From positions 394,420 through 458,419 of the forward strand of contig NW_022985453.1 in assembly GCF_010093595.1 (NCBI RefSeq): a stretch of DNA of 64,000 nt, in the 5' to 3' direction. Under the pieces are notes generated by a model that saw nothing but the letters and a program-made list of their open reading frames with translations, ran no database searches and was not told where the DNA came from. The position numbers were made by a program, and so were the translations under genes. The DNA is from Mytilinidion resinicola (lineage: Eukaryota > Ascomycota > Dothideomycetes > Mytilinidiales > Mytilinidiaceae). Positions 43,154 through 54,740 of the stretch are shown here, one piece after another (position 1 is the stretch's first letter; the number at the start of each line of letters is the position of its first letter).

Positions 43154-43946
43154 TCACCACAGTCCCCTCTCTTCCCACACTCCCTCCGCACAAACCCGAA
43201 GTTTCTCCAACAGATCTTCTCTCTTGTCTTCATCTTCCCCCATTATAACCCCCTCCAACGTCTCCCCGTTCGCCTTCAGCCATCTATCTTGTCCTACTTT
43301 GAGCGTAAACCTCAAAAAAGCGTACATAACATTCATCCTTGGACGATCTTCCGCCATATCGGTCCACAGCTTCGGAAGAGAAACGCACACTTCCAGCCCT
43401 CCCGGTGCCTCAAACTGTTCGCGGTAGTCACGCTCTGAGCCCCACAACCACTTGAAGCCGAACTGTCCCCCCGTGAGGTCGAGAATATTGGTGCCAATTC
43501 GGAGCACAGTGTGCAGCCGCTTGGGGCTCGGAGGAACGCCAGCGCGGAGGGCGTACAGGCGTGGGTAGACCCAGAGGGTCAGGACTTCGACGGTGTCCTC
43601 TGCCTGATGTTAACAGATTACCCCAAAACGGACTATAAATGTACATACCTCCGTAGACATCCTCCAGAATTGAGCCCAAGATCACGGGCGCGTCGTCACA
43701 GGTGTTGTTTTCTAGGATCGCGCGCGCGGCCTCGGCATCGATGTCTTTGGGCATCTGCCACGCTTCCGCCTGCTCCGCGCGGAATCTGACGACGTTGAGG
43801 GTGCGGTAGTGGCCATTCTGCAGGACGCGGTGCCTCTCCCCCCAGGCGGTGGCGATCTTCTGTGGCGAGTCTTCGAGCAGGACGAGGTGGAGGAGGCGGA
43901 GGAGGTAGCGGGCAGCTTCTGTGCCGAAGTTTTTCGAATGAGACAT
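43154..43946 (-). CDS. Cys-His-Asp family protein, copy 8 (subgroup A)
   Basis: Exons 43649-43946 and 43154-43599 (intron 49 nt, GTATGT...GGCAG, phase 1) give 247 residues, the shortest member. Cys83 lies in ENNTCDDAPVILGSILEDVY, His129 in KRLHTVLRIG, and Asp140 with Gln145 in LDLTGGQFGFKWLW. The N-terminal helix is RYLLRLLHLVLLEDSP, and the segment AWQMPKDIDAEAARAIL precedes the Cys, as in copies 5 and 12 (W-x-P-x-x-x-D). There are no lesions. I read it as a soluble protein with a likely active site. Confidence 0.77.
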
Positions 43947-46900
43947 TGTGATTTGTAGGAGCGTATGTGTGTGTCTGGATGAGGTTTAACTTGCGCGCGC
44001 TGCTGCTGTGATCGATCGACGCTGTGGCGGTTGCTGCGGAGGTGAAGGTAGCTAGCGAGATGCGGTCAAAACACGACAGTGAGAGGCCAAGACGCCGCAC
44101 GGGCCCGCCCACAGATCAGAAAAGTTCAATCATATCTCGAACACCAAATTGATCTTTTTGCACACAAGGACAAGCCTGCGTAGGGTTACTTGCTGTCTAG
44201 ATAACGAGCCGTGAGAGGCTAGCATGCGACAAATGGAGAGGCTCACTGAGCAGGTGTACAACGATTGGGTACTTCGCCGTCATCACACGCAGCATGTGGC
44301 TCGCGGAGTGCCTCTACGTCTTCGTTGAGGAGGTCCGGAGTCTTTCGGGCAACCTTGAAGTTCTAGATGAAGCTGCCAGGGAGATGAAGCTTTGCGCACG
44401 CTGCCGCCGCCCACAATCCCTGATTTCCACCCTGGGAAGCTGAGAATATAGCTTCCGTTAAAGCAGTACAGTATAGCGGATACTAGTGCCTGTGTTTTCC
44501 AAGTTCCCCGCACGTCCGGAGCTGTACCATGTCGCTGAGTGCTGCTACACAACTGTCACACATCTCGGGCAGTTTCGGCGATGGCAGAGTCACATCGACA
44601 TGCAGAAGCAGACTCAAGAGTAAATAATAGTATTGCTCGCGTCACATGCCAAATTGCCTCATACTATAATCTATATGCTGATCTAAAGGCTCCGGGGAGC
44701 TTACTTAAGAGATTGTGAACCTCCACCGCCAGTGCTCATTCCCATGCTCGCATTGAGGCGCTGTCTAATTGAATCAGCATAACGAGGAGCATTCCCAACC
44801 AATCGCTTGGTGCTATGCGTTTCTAACGGAAAACAGCGCTTCTTGCACGTGTAGATTAATGGCCGTCGGACTCCAGACAGCGCCTCGAACGTTGTAGAGT
44901 CGACATATATTTGGCGCTGATTCAAGCAGCACCTTCGAATACGGACTCATTCTGAACGCATGTATTCTCGAAGAGCTAATTTGAGTGCCCTCTCGAGGAG
45001 TGCTTTTCATCGGGCTGATTCAGGGGAGTGCTGCTTTATACCACACGGCAGAGAAATCAGAGACTATGTCAAGAGCCACCTCACGACATCGAGACCTAGC
45101 AAACAGCAAAGATGTGTGATCTGATTTCCACTCTCCCCTAGTCGTCCAATGTATTCACCCAGATTCAAGCGGTCGAAATGTATCATACCCTCTCACAGCC
45201 GAGATTCAGGCGAGGGTCCTCCTTCCAGTGTTAAGAGAGAGACACATAGCACGAATATAAGCTACGATTTGAGGATTTCAGATATTTCATTGTCTCATTA
45301 GAGTTGCTGAATCTCTCCGAGACTTTCGTCGGGCAGCCTGATGCCGACAGCCAAATGTACACCCTCCAACACTTGACATCGAGCGTAGACACAAAAGTTC
45401 AAGTTGAGGATCTTCGGAGGAAGGCAAGAAGAAGGCAGAATGAAGAGATCTAGGCCCATGATTTACGTATATGAGTGATTCCTCGTCTCCCCGGTCAGCA
45501 CAATATTCAAAGACAGATCCAAGCTCTTCCGGACGTGGCTTGGAGGGCATAGGCTAAAATGCTCGCTGAGGACCTTCAAACGAGTGCGAGAAGAGTGAAA
45601 ACGCCAAAGATATCAGCAACGACTTGGGATTAGGTGTAATTATGACTGCGGCTGAGAGATTCATTGTCCACAGCCTGATTCCGGCTCTCCATCACTTGAC
45701 CTCGGGCGTCTGAGTTAGGCGTCTGATTGAGACCGTTTACATAGGGGGGAAATGGAAGCAAGACTCAAAGAAGGTAGCTCTGATTTGAGTTGTCATATCG
45801 TTCTAAGGCTTTCCGCAACCCCCGGAAGTTCTTCTGGGCGCTTTCTAGGCAGTCTATTGGTCGCGGGTAGACTTGGCGTCTGGAGAACTTAACATCATCC
45901 ATCCGATTAAATTTTCCAGTTAAGGATCTTCAGACGATATTATGAAGAAGGTGTGTACGATCACACGCTGCTTCTCCGTTTCGACACGCCTCTCTATGTA
46001 TCTTCTGAGCATCTCATTGTTAGCGGATAGATTTGAGATGTTGAGAACTTGACATCGTTTCGCCGAATGAAGTCTCCAGTTGAGAATCCTCAAACGACGT
46101 CCGGGGACATCATATAGGATTCCTTGATTTCTTTGGATTCCTCCCGTCTGGAGAAGCTCCCCTGGGTGCGTTTTGCGTATTCTGTTGGTAGTGGATGAAT
46201 TCGTGCTCTGCGGAATATAACATCGTTTGTATTTATGCTTTTTCCTGCTGAAGGCCTCCAAACGGCGCCAATACGAGGCCTGATACGAAGAATACAAGAG
46301 TTGATTCAAGGGAGCGTGTCATCACCTAGTCTGCTCCCGCTTGAGGAAGCTCCCCTGCGCCCTTTTTGACAAGTTCATTGGCAGCGGAGAGATTTGGGCT
46401 CGGGTCGCCATGACATTATTGGCAGATGTGATCCTGCCAATTGAAGGCAGCCATGCAGTGCTAAAAAGGGAGCAACTAACACGACTGGAAGACCTGAACT
46501 GAGAACTCGGGCAATACATGGAGTCGAGAAACTGCAGGAAGCTCTCCTAGGCCAATTTTGAACATTCTACTAGCAGCGGAGAGATGTAGGCTCCGGTGGC
46601 CATGACATCGTCAGCGGATACAATCCTTCCACTTTAGAACCTTCGTGCAGTGCCAAATTGGGCCAAATACCAAGGATTGAGGACTTGAAATGAGAATGTG
46701 GGTAGTTCAACGGAGTTGTGAAATCTTAGGAAGCTCTCCTCGGTCCCCTTTGAAAAATCTTTTGGGATCGGAGTGATCTGGGCTGTTGTCACTTTTACAT
46801 AGCGTATCGAGTCTAGAAATCAAGTTGAGGTTCTCCAAACGGCGCTAGGGAGAGAGAAATATACCTAGAGTATGATTTCAATTCGTGAGATGTGAGAAAA

Positions 46901-47176
46901 ATCCATGTTTTCACCCACTCTCGGGACTGTCTTCAGGCCCATTATCGGAGTCTATTATCAACGCTTAGAATAGCACCTGTCAAAACTCTACTTCAGCTAT
47001 TCGAGGTAAGGCATAGCGGCAGGGGTGTCTCGAAGGTATAAACCATGCCGCAGGACGAACGCAAGAATTGGCAGGAATGAGCGGGGTAGATATAGTCACG
47101 GAAAGGGGAGACTTCATAGGCAAAACGACCTCAGACTCTCGTAAACTTCAGTAACATTACTGTCACGCCGCATCTT
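43947..47176. repeat. 3.2-kb spacer with ~160-194-bp tandem units
   Basis: From about 45380 to 46850, cores of the GAGGATCTTCAGACGA or GAAGGCCTCCAAACGGCGCC type recur near 45415, 45574, 45925, 46083, 46252, 46443, 46637 and 46827. The spacing is 158-194 bases, with one interval of about 350 that may hide a decayed copy. Between cores, an ACTTGACATCG-type block and a GGAAGCTCCCC-type block recur. The stretch 43947-45160 holds no gene that I can support. Confidence 0.65.
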
Positions 47177-48112
47177 CTAAACCCTCTCTCCGCGTAGCCC
47201 CTTCCGGCCCCATTTCTCCAAAGTTGGAGCCCAAGCGTCCTTCAGAGCCACCACTGCCGCCCCAACATTCTCCGTCAACGCCTTCTGCATAGCGTGTCTC
47301 TCCTCTGGCGCCATCTTCTTCATCTTGCGGAACATCTTCTTCTCTCCGTAACACTCTACCACGCCACGTGCCATAACTTCTCTCACTTCCGCCCAAAACC
47401 CCGAGAAAATCTGCATTTCCGTCTCTTTATCCGCCGCATTGAGGTAGCATTCGTGCGCGTTTTCGAAGTCTACTTCCGGAAGGACTGACACAGTGCAGCC
47501 CAGTTGCTCGTACGTCGGGTCCGCTATCATGCAAAGCTTGCCCCCACGAAACATGATGACGCTGTGTCGGAATATATGATAGTCTGGGAAGTCTTTGTCA
47601 CTAATCCAAATTTTCTTGATCTTCTTCTCTTGCGGCGTGAACGTGCACCAGTCCACCAGCACCTCGCCTATAGCCACTACCGTTAGCCCTTGTCACTGAA
47701 TGATACAATGATGATTTATCGACGTACCCCCCAGGATCTCCTGCAGGAGCTCCACACACAACGACACCGACAGGTCGCACTGCCTGTATGCCACTAGGGC
47801 CATCTTCTGCTCCTCCGGGGTCCCAGGGGGGAACGAGCCGCCTGTGAACGCAACCTTTGCGTCCCTTGCCACGCCCAGAATGTTGCCGGCAGGCTCATCG
47901 TTGATGATGTCCTCGACGTTGGCGAAGGAGACGCGGCGCACGACGTCCTTGCAGAGTCGGATCACGGACTCGGCGGTCATGCGTACCGTGTTGTAGTCTT
48001 TCGGGTCAAGATTTGGGACTTTCGGCTCTATGTCAAGCTGCTCGAGGCCTTTGAGGGCTTCGGCGAAGGCTTTGGTGCGCTCGGCGTCTCCGGAGGTCTC
48101 GGTTTTGGCCAT
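47177..48112 (-). CDS. Cys-His-Asp family protein, copy 9 (subgroup B)
   Basis: Exons 47728-48112 and 47177-47667 (intron 60 nt, GTACGT...CTATAG, phase 1) give 291 residues. I start at MAKTETSGD (48112). The in-frame sequence upstream is a Pro/Ser/His-rich run that looks like 5' leader. Cys112 lies in AYRQCDLSVSLCVELLQEIL, preceded by GGSFPPGTPEEQKMAL, a subgroup B signature. After the intron come VDWCTFTPQEKK, His163 in FRHSVIMFRGG, and Asp178 with Gln183 in ADPTYEQLG; Phe is replaced by Leu. Copies 7 and 10 are nearest. The C-terminal region has a Met/Lys-rich helix (KKMFRKMKKMAPEERHAM). There are no lesions. Confidence 0.75.
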
Positions 48113-48682
48113 ATCTGGTGGTGCGGGGGTGGAGGGGAGGGAGGAGAGAGAAGGAAAGAGGGTAGACAGGCGGTGGAGAGGCGGCGGATGAGGAGGAGAT
48201 GGAGACGGTGGCAGCGGCACGTCGTGGGTGCAAGAAGATGTCGGTTTAGGCAGGGTCGTGATGCGATGAGCGAGGTGTTGCTGCTGAAAAGCTTGCAGTG
48301 GGTGAGAGTGGAGTTTATGGATGGCCGCCCCGTGCACAGACCCCTATATCACAGTGAAGGTACAATGGCTTATCAATGCATGCACGCGCGGCTGAGAATT
48401 TGCTAGACTATTCTCAGGGTGGGCAGTTCTATCATCTATGTAATAGTAGGAGAGGGTGGACGGGGAGCTATAGTTACCCTATCTAACAGGAGTTGGACAT
48501 CATGCCTCACAACGACGGTTCACAGAAGCAGAATAGGCAGTACAGCTTCAGGAGCTGCTTTCAGGAGGTTATGGAAGAACCTACCAGCTTGACGCCTAGT
48601 CTCGGGGTGCCAATGGTCCATCGTCTCAGTCCATTGTCCCTCCATTGTAGCTATGGAACGTGTTCCTCCGTGGGTAGCTGCT
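48113..48682. other. Intergenic region
   Basis: The 5' flank of copy 9 (GC-rich, purine-rich on the plus strand near 48130-48200) and the 3' flank of copy 10. No gene seen. Confidence 0.35.
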
Positions 48683-49639
48683 TCAAATCCTCGGCCCATG
48701 CTTCAGACCACGTTTGCCTTTCTCCCTCAATGTGCGCTCCCAGCTGTCGCGGGCTGCATGGACCCTTGCCGCAACATGTAGCCATAGTTTTGTATACTCT
48801 GCGGCCCGGTCATCTGGTGACAGGGCTACTAATTTGTCAATCAACACTGTTTCGTCAACTTGATAATCCATGAATGCCTCCCTGATGACGGCGCGCATTT
48901 CGATGCCGAAACAACCAGCAGGATACTGCTTCTGCTCTTCTATGACGTTGGCGGGTATCAAGTCTTCGCCGTTTTGGCTGTGACGGGCCACATAGCCCTC
49001 CAAGTCAGAGACAAGCTCCCACCAACCCATCTGGCAGCCGGTAGGATCCAGAATATAGCTTCGGCCGCCAATGTCTACTCGAATAACGCTGTGGCTATAC
49101 ATTTTCTGCTCCGTTGTCTTCTTGTTCTTGACCCAGATCTTCTTCCCAATTTTTGGACAATCAACAATCCACCAGGTGGCTTTCCCTTTCTCTATGTCTC
49201 AGCGTTAGTTCTCTGTAGACCTGCGGCTCTTATTTCAATTCCAGGGGAACAGCTTACCTCCGATGAGTTCTCCGAGCACGTCCACAAACATGAACACAGT
49301 CAAATCACATTCTCGAAACGCAGTCAGCGACCACTGCTCGTCCAACGGCGTTCCTGCGGGGAAGGATCCTTCTTTGAAGGCGAGCTCTGCCTGCATCGCT
49401 ATCAGCTCTTTCTCCGACGACGCCACCGGCTCCACCGCTGTGAGAGTTGACATAACTCTCATCGTCAGCATGCACAGCATGACGAACTCTTGGAGCATTG
49501 CACGGGTCGAGCCGTCGTCTTCCTCGGCCCCAGCCTCCAACTTTTGTTTTCCTCCAACCAGTTCTCTTAATTCCTTGCTGGCTTGTATGAGGCGTTTGTG
49601 AATATCGGTCAATTCGGTCTGGTCCAGGGCGGGATCCAT
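48683..49639 (-). CDS. Cys-His-Asp family protein, copy 10 (subgroup B)
   Basis: Exons 49258-49639 and 48683-49191 (intron 66 nt, GTAAGC...CATAG, phase 1) give 296 residues, the longest member. The first 95 residues form helices with two Met/Leu-rich stretches (EFVMLCMLTMRVMSTL). The subgroup B signature EGSFPAGTPLDEQWSL leads to Cys111 in AFRECDLTVFMFVDVLGELI. After the intron come KGKATWWIVDCPKIGKKIWV, His161 in YSHSVIRVDIGG, and Asp176 with Gln181 in LDPTGCQMGWW. The QMGWW segment shows that the stop in copy 7 replaced a Trp codon. No defects seen. Confidence 0.77.
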
Positions 49640-50743
49640 GTGGGTTAGGTAGGTAGGGTATTTTGGATGGCGGGGAGGTAGCGAGAAGAGGAAGTGACCG
49701 TAATGGCTGGTTCAGGAGGCGGAGGCATGCAATTTGTCGTTCGGTAGCGGAGGAGGATATTCGTGGTCGGATGTTCTGTGGAGGTTGGGCGTTGAGCTTC
49801 TCCGAATTAGGGCATGCATAAGTGTTGACGCACGGGCCATAACAACCACGATTCCCAGCGCAGAAGTAATGATATTTCACGCATCGTATAGAGCATAGTA
49901 AAGTACCAAGCCATAAGTATGGGCACTCCTCGCATCTGCTTGGGGTATTCCCATAGGCTCTCTGAGTCTTAAGTAGGATGTAGAACTCGTCACAGTGGAA
50001 AATAGGCTACCGTTTGACTGACCGAAGGCATGCTAGCTAGGGTACTCCATATAGTGGCGTAGAGCGTGCAAAAGAGAAGAGCACAACGTAAAGGTTATAC
50101 GGCAAGAATTGGACTACCTCTTGACTGATCGGCTACCTATTAGTTAGACTACTCCGTACGATGCTATCAAACGTGCATAAGCCGAAATTACGATGCAAAG
50201 GTCAAAACAATAGAAATTAGCCTACCGTTTGCCTGACCGAAGATGTGCTTGCTAGGGTAGTCCTTAATGTGATATCGAGCGATCAAAATTGGAGCGCGAG
50301 CAGTGAGATGTCCGTGTGCCCAGACTCATCGCGTAATACTGTATGCTGTTTCCGCATTCTTCTTGTGCACTATTTCCATATTCTTTGATGGCGACGAAGG
50401 GATTTTACAAGCTGCTGCCCAAACTCGAACAGCGGGCAAACTTCTGGGGAATTGTAGCTCTATGACATAAGTTTGGACACTCCTTGTATCTGCTGGGGGT
50501 GTCTGGACTGACTTTCAAAATTGCATATACAATAAAAACCTCCATGCAGTGAAAGTAGGGCTACCGTTTGGCAGGCTAGAGACGTGCTAGCTAGGGCACC
50601 CCTTCCAGTGGTGTCGAGCTAGCAAGCGTGGTTCCCGAGGAGTGAGATTTACGTGTGCCTAGACTTATGACCTAGTACTGTAGCTGATCACCTTAAACTT
50701 TCCGCATGGATAACTGTGTGAACAAAGTAGTATTACAATCGCT
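49640..50743. repeat. Spacer with ~108-bp tandem units
   Basis: Cores of the form GGCTACCGTTTGACTGACCGA recur near 50008, 50112, 50221 and 50559. The intervals are about 104 and 109 bases, and then 338, about three periods. Each is followed by GTGCTAGCTAGGG-type sequence and a TCGAGCG or TAGAGCG block. The core is the reverse-orientation form of that seen at 24.4 kb. Confidence 0.65.
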
Positions 50744-51579
50744 CTATATACCCGCATAGTCTGCCTCCATATCGCAGAACTCTCCAAACCTCTCCATCTC
50801 CTCTTGTAAGCACTCCATCAGCTTGGCCTCTGCCGCTTCTCGCTCTGTCCCCTTCTTCTCGACAATATCCTCCATCATTTCCGCAGTGTTTTCGGTGTAC
50901 GCCGCGATGCTTCTCTTTAGGGTCTTTTGATATAGTACCGGGAATGAACCTGGCCCTGCCTCTTTGGCCCACTCCGCCACGTCGACCTCCACTGGTGCTT
51001 TGGCGCGATCACAGTAATCGTCATAGTATTTCTCGAGCCCTGTGATAGCGAACGGCCAGCCGAATTGCCCCCCGGTGAAATCCACGGCCAGAACTACCTC
51101 ACCGACCTTGACCTGAATGTGACTGTGGTCGAAATGGACGTAGGGATTGTCTTCGTTTTCGGGGGTGATCCAAATCTTGCGGTGCGGGCGAGGACGGAAT
51201 CTCCAACAGGCGATCGAGTCTATGTCGTCTATGATAATACTAGTTAGCAACCCCCGCGTCAATGAGCGTTCTGCAAGAACGTACCACCTAGGTGCTCCTT
51301 CAGGAGGTCGAAAAAAGCAAAGGCCGTCACATCGCAATCGCACCACTCCAACAGCGCCAGCTCGTCTTCTGCGCTTGTGCCTTGGGGGAATGGGCGCCCA
51401 GGCACCAGGCTCGAGGTGACCCTCTTGATGCCTCGAAGCTCGCCAGGCCGGGACTTATCCACTCTGATGATGTGATGAGGGTGACTTGCTTTCCGTCCGG
51501 CTTTGTACATCTCGTAGAAGATTTTGATCTTCTCTGTGACGCGGTAGAATGCGGAGGGGTACGTCGATTTGCTTGCCAT
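50744..51579 (-). CDS. Cys-His-Asp family protein, copy 11 (subgroup B)
   Basis: Exons 51285-51579 and 50744-51219 (intron 65 nt, GTACGT...CATAG, phase 1) give 256 residues. The segment GRPFPQGTSAEDELALLEW leads to Cys80-Asp-Cys82-Asp. Cys82 aligns with the family Cys. After the intron come SIACWRFRPRPHRKIWI, His130 in FDHSHIQVKVG, and Asp145 with Gln150 in VDFTGGQFGWPF. It is a close relative of copy 4. Its start codon faces that of copy 12 across 241 bases, so the two may share a promoter. No lesions. Confidence 0.77.
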
Positions 51580-51820
51580 TCTCGCAGAAGGTTCGAAGGA
51601 TGATGCTGATTGACAATGTGCTGTGGAAGGTGTTCAGATCTGAGACTGGCCGCATGGTCTGTGCGGCCTTGGCCCTTCACTATTTTCGCCAAAGTCACGC
51701 GAGCTGCCTCGACTAGAACTTCTGCAGCGAACCACAGACTCAACGCATCCATCGTGACTCCAGCTTAGCAGCAAACTTCAGCCTACACACAGCGTCTTCA
51801 AATTATCCTTAAACATCACC
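51580..51820. promoter_or_regulatory. Divergent promoter between copies 11 and 12
   Basis: 241 bases between two start codons pointing away from each other. It must contain the core promoters of both genes, one subgroup B and one subgroup A. No clear TATA box was recognised on either side. Confidence 0.5.
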
Positions 51821-52676
51821 ATGGCCTCCTCAAACACCTCTTCCCCTGACTACGACGAGAGCGCCGCCTCGCTGATCTTCGAGATCTTCTTGGCAATCCG
51901 GCCTCAGTACGCGCCGTTCCGCCTCACACTGGGCACCTGGGAGAACGACATCGTGCCGGCCGAAGACAACGCCTCCCAAACAGTCCCTTATTATCACTAC
52001 GAGGCAGAGTGGACCGCCGAGTGGACACCGCCAGACCTCGACCTCAAGATCCTCAACACAATCTTTTGTCACAATCAGTGTGACGACGTGCCCGTCGTCC
52101 TAGGGCCGATCATCAGCGACCTCCTTGGCCGTAAGTCTACTCAATTGCGCGAAAAGACGCTAATGCTAACGTATATGTACAGACAATGGCTCGCCCGAAG
52201 TGCTCTCGCTGCACATGCTGCCAAAGTCCTGGCTGGTCACGGGGGGGCAGCCCTTGTTGCAGGCGGATGGACTCCGAAGGGCACACACGGTGGTGAAGGT
52301 TGGGGCGATTTTCTACGACATAACGGGAGGGCAATTCGGGGTCACCAAGCTTCGAGTGCCGGAAGAGGAGTACCGCCGGGAGTACGTGGTGTCTGAGTAC
52401 GGAGACGGCGCCAGCATGACGCTGGAGGAGGCAGCGTCGTTGTTGCTGGCCTCGGACCGCCCAAACCGCGCGTACTGGAACCCGCTGTTCCTCAAGCTCC
52501 GAGGCAATCTGGACACTGCCTTCAAGGCGTGGATGACAGAGCGTGACCTCACGAAGGAACAAGTGGTTCTTGACCCCGTTCGCCGACGAGAAGTAGTGGA
52601 ACTTTTCCGCGCCGCTACCACGACGACTAGGGTGGAGTTCAACGTGGAGTGGTACCTCGGGGGGCTTGGTGGGTAG
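51821..52676 (+). CDS. Cys-His-Asp family protein, copy 12 (subgroup A)
   Basis: Exons 51821-52130 and 52183-52676 (intron 52 nt, GTAAGT...TACAG, phase 1) give 267 residues. The N-terminal helix is SLIFEIFLAIRPQYAPF. Cys87 lies in CHNQCDDVPVVLGPIISDLL, His138 in RRAHTVVKVGAIF, and Asp149 with Gln154 in YDITGGQFGVTKL. The last residues are a charged helix, then ATTTTRVEFNVEWYLGGLGG. It is nearest to copy 5, including an identical C/AC split codon at the intron. About 60-150 bases after the stop lies a ~100-base element shared with the 3' flank of copy 5. It looks functional. Confidence 0.8.
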
Positions 52677-53933
52677 TTGTTGGAGCGGGAGAGAGGGCGA
52701 CAGTGGGAGAGTAGGAGTGGAAGAAGGGAGAAGTTTGGGAGAAGAGGGGGACCCCAGCGCCGAGTCCGCACTTTTACGCAGTGTTGGGGATAAGGAACCT
52801 GCTTGCAGGCCAAACTAAGACGGACTCAATTCGTATAGTAAGTGCTTCTGTCTCACCGTCGTCTGGCTGACTTCAAGGTGTATATATTATCCGCAGCGAT
52901 GTTGTTCTCTGTGCAGTTTAAATCGAAAAGGGTTCAAAAACAGCATTTTCTCATCATCATAGCTCCATCTGACTGGCCTCAAGAGTGCATATTCTATCAG
53001 TAGCAATGTCGTCCGCCGGACATTTCAGATTGCTAGGGGTTCAAAAGCGGGGTTTTCCCTCCATAATAGCGTCGCTTGGCTAGCCTCAAAGTTATGTAAT
53101 TCATGGAAGGCAATGTTGTTATCGATGCAGTTCGAATTGGTAGTCATTCAGAACCATTGTTTTGCCATCCTCATACCGCCGCCTAACCGGATCCAACGGT
53201 AGGTATATTGTTAGCAGTGCTATTGTTCTCCAGGCAGTTCAAATTGATGCGGTTTCAAAACCACGTTTCCCGTCTTCTTGGCACCGGCTGGCCAGCTTCA
53301 AAGCTCTGTAAATTTTGAAAGCCAGTGTTATTCTCCGTAGAGTTCAAATTTGTAGTCGTTCAAAACTAGCGTTTTCCCATCGTTATGGTGCCGCCTGACT
53401 GACTTCAAGGCTGTCTAAATTATGCAACGCAATGGTATTCGACATGCAGCTCAAATTGGGTTTCACTCAAAACCGGCGATTTTCCCGTCCTTATACCGCC
53501 ACCTGACTAGCGCCGCGAGGTTGTAAATCTTCAGCGGAAACATCATTCTCAGAACACTTCACATTGGTAGGGCTTCAAAAATGGCATTTCTCTGTTATCT
53601 TAGCGCTGTTTGACTGCCCCTGCACACTCTTTACAATGCAGAAGCCCATGATATGCTCTGAGCGTCGCCAAACGACTGGCTCCCAAAGGTGTTGTTCCTC
53701 CAAGCTCTTACCGTCGTCAGACTGCCTTTGAGGACGTGTACTTCATTACTAGCGATGACATTTTCCGGGCAGCCCAGATCAAGAGCTTCATGGATCTCCG
53801 CTGCCAATCAACCAAAAACCAGGTCGCAGGTGGTCTTCCACAGGCTGCTCCGCTACGGTAAGTCCAGGGGCGTCTCTACTGGCTCGAAGTATCAGCAAAG
53901 AAACAGAAACTGATACTATCTGACAATACCAAA
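52677..53933. repeat. Tandem repeat, ~107-bp unit, about 9 copies
   Basis: The array spans about 52850-53740. Cores of the form GCCGCCTGACTGACTTCAAGG lie near 52861, 52966, 53071, 53179, 53280, 53390, 53498, 53605 and 53712, at 101-110-base spacing. The core is the reverse complement of the form found at 24.4 kb. Between cores recur a CAATGTTGTTCTC-type block, a CAGTTCAAATTG-type block and a GTTCAAAACCAG-type block. At the left edge, 52738-52830 is the shared 3' element of copies 5 and 12. Confidence 0.8.
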
Positions 53934-54740
53934 TCAAAAGGAGTTCCGGAACTCCTTTGTCACGGCCTCCACAGTAGTCTGTAGGGTCTCCCGCAAGGAT
54001 TTGATCTTCATCAAAGCTTTCTCCTTTTGTTCCTGATTGCAAACGTCTACATAAACGTCTATGGCGTCTTTCACAAGCTGGTGAATACTTGAGTCTTGTT
54101 CGACGTGCCACAAGTACAACCAGTAGTCCTCGAACACCATCTCCCGCACATAATCGTACAATTCATCTGCTTCTTTGCGTTCTTCGTACAGCTCCCTCAT
54201 GGAGCGATGCTGGTCGAGCTCCGCATCTTTCTCATTCTGCCACAAGCGTCGATAGTCACTTTCGCGCATCCAGCATCGGACCCCAAACTGCGCCGCGGTC
54301 ATATCCAAAATCCAACGTTCACCATCATGGAAGGTGACTAAGACTACCGTGTGGCCATAACGAGGCTTGTCGCCTTGCGTATTGTAGAGGACTGCAAATG
54401 GCGGGCGGATTCGGAGGAAAAGGATCCCGATGTCTGCATGGCCTGCGAAGATGTCCTCCAAGATCAGTCCCATAACGCGGGGCGCCTCTTCGCAGGCATT
54501 CCAATTCAGGATCGCTTTCGCATCTTCCAGTTCAAGCTCTGGAGGCAGAAATCCTAGGCCGAAATCTTCAACTCCCACGTGCTGCCCCTTGACTCGGATA
54601 TTGTGTCGCCATGAGGACTTTTCGAACCTGCACGACGTGATCTTTAGAGCAAAGAGAGACTTCAAGATGCCCTGCCAGGTAGGTTCAACGAAGAGCATGA
54701 CCACGCAGGCCCAGTGAGAGGCATCGAATTGTGGAGACAT
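53934..54740 (-). CDS. Cys-His-Asp family protein, copy 13 (subgroup A, no intron)
   Basis: A single exon of 268 residues. Cys83 lies in WNACEEAPRVMGLILEDIF, with Glu in place of Asp after the Cys. His130 lies in RYGHTVVLVTFHDG, and Asp146 with Gln151 in LDMTAAQFGVRCW. At the place where most members have the phase-1 intron, the frame simply continues as IFAGHADIG. The Gly-His pair matches exactly what copies 5 and 12 make after splicing, so the intron was lost precisely. The N-terminal MLFVEPTWQ segment matches the QFVEPAWQ of copy 15. The C-terminus is a long charged helix. No lesions. Confidence 0.8.
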   Translation of the reverse strand: MSPQFDASHWACVVMLFVEPTWQGILKSLFALKITSCRFEKSSWRHNIRVKGQHVGVEDFGLGFLPPELELEDAKAILNWNACEEAPRVMGLILEDIFAGHADIGILFLRIRPPFAVLYNTQGDKPRYGHTVVLVTFHDGERWILDMTAAQFGVRCWMRESDYRRLWQNEKDAELDQHRSMRELYEERKEADELYDYVREMVFEDYWLYLWHVEQDSSIHQLVKDAIDVYVDVCNQEQKEKALMKIKSLRETLQTTVEAVTKEFRNSF

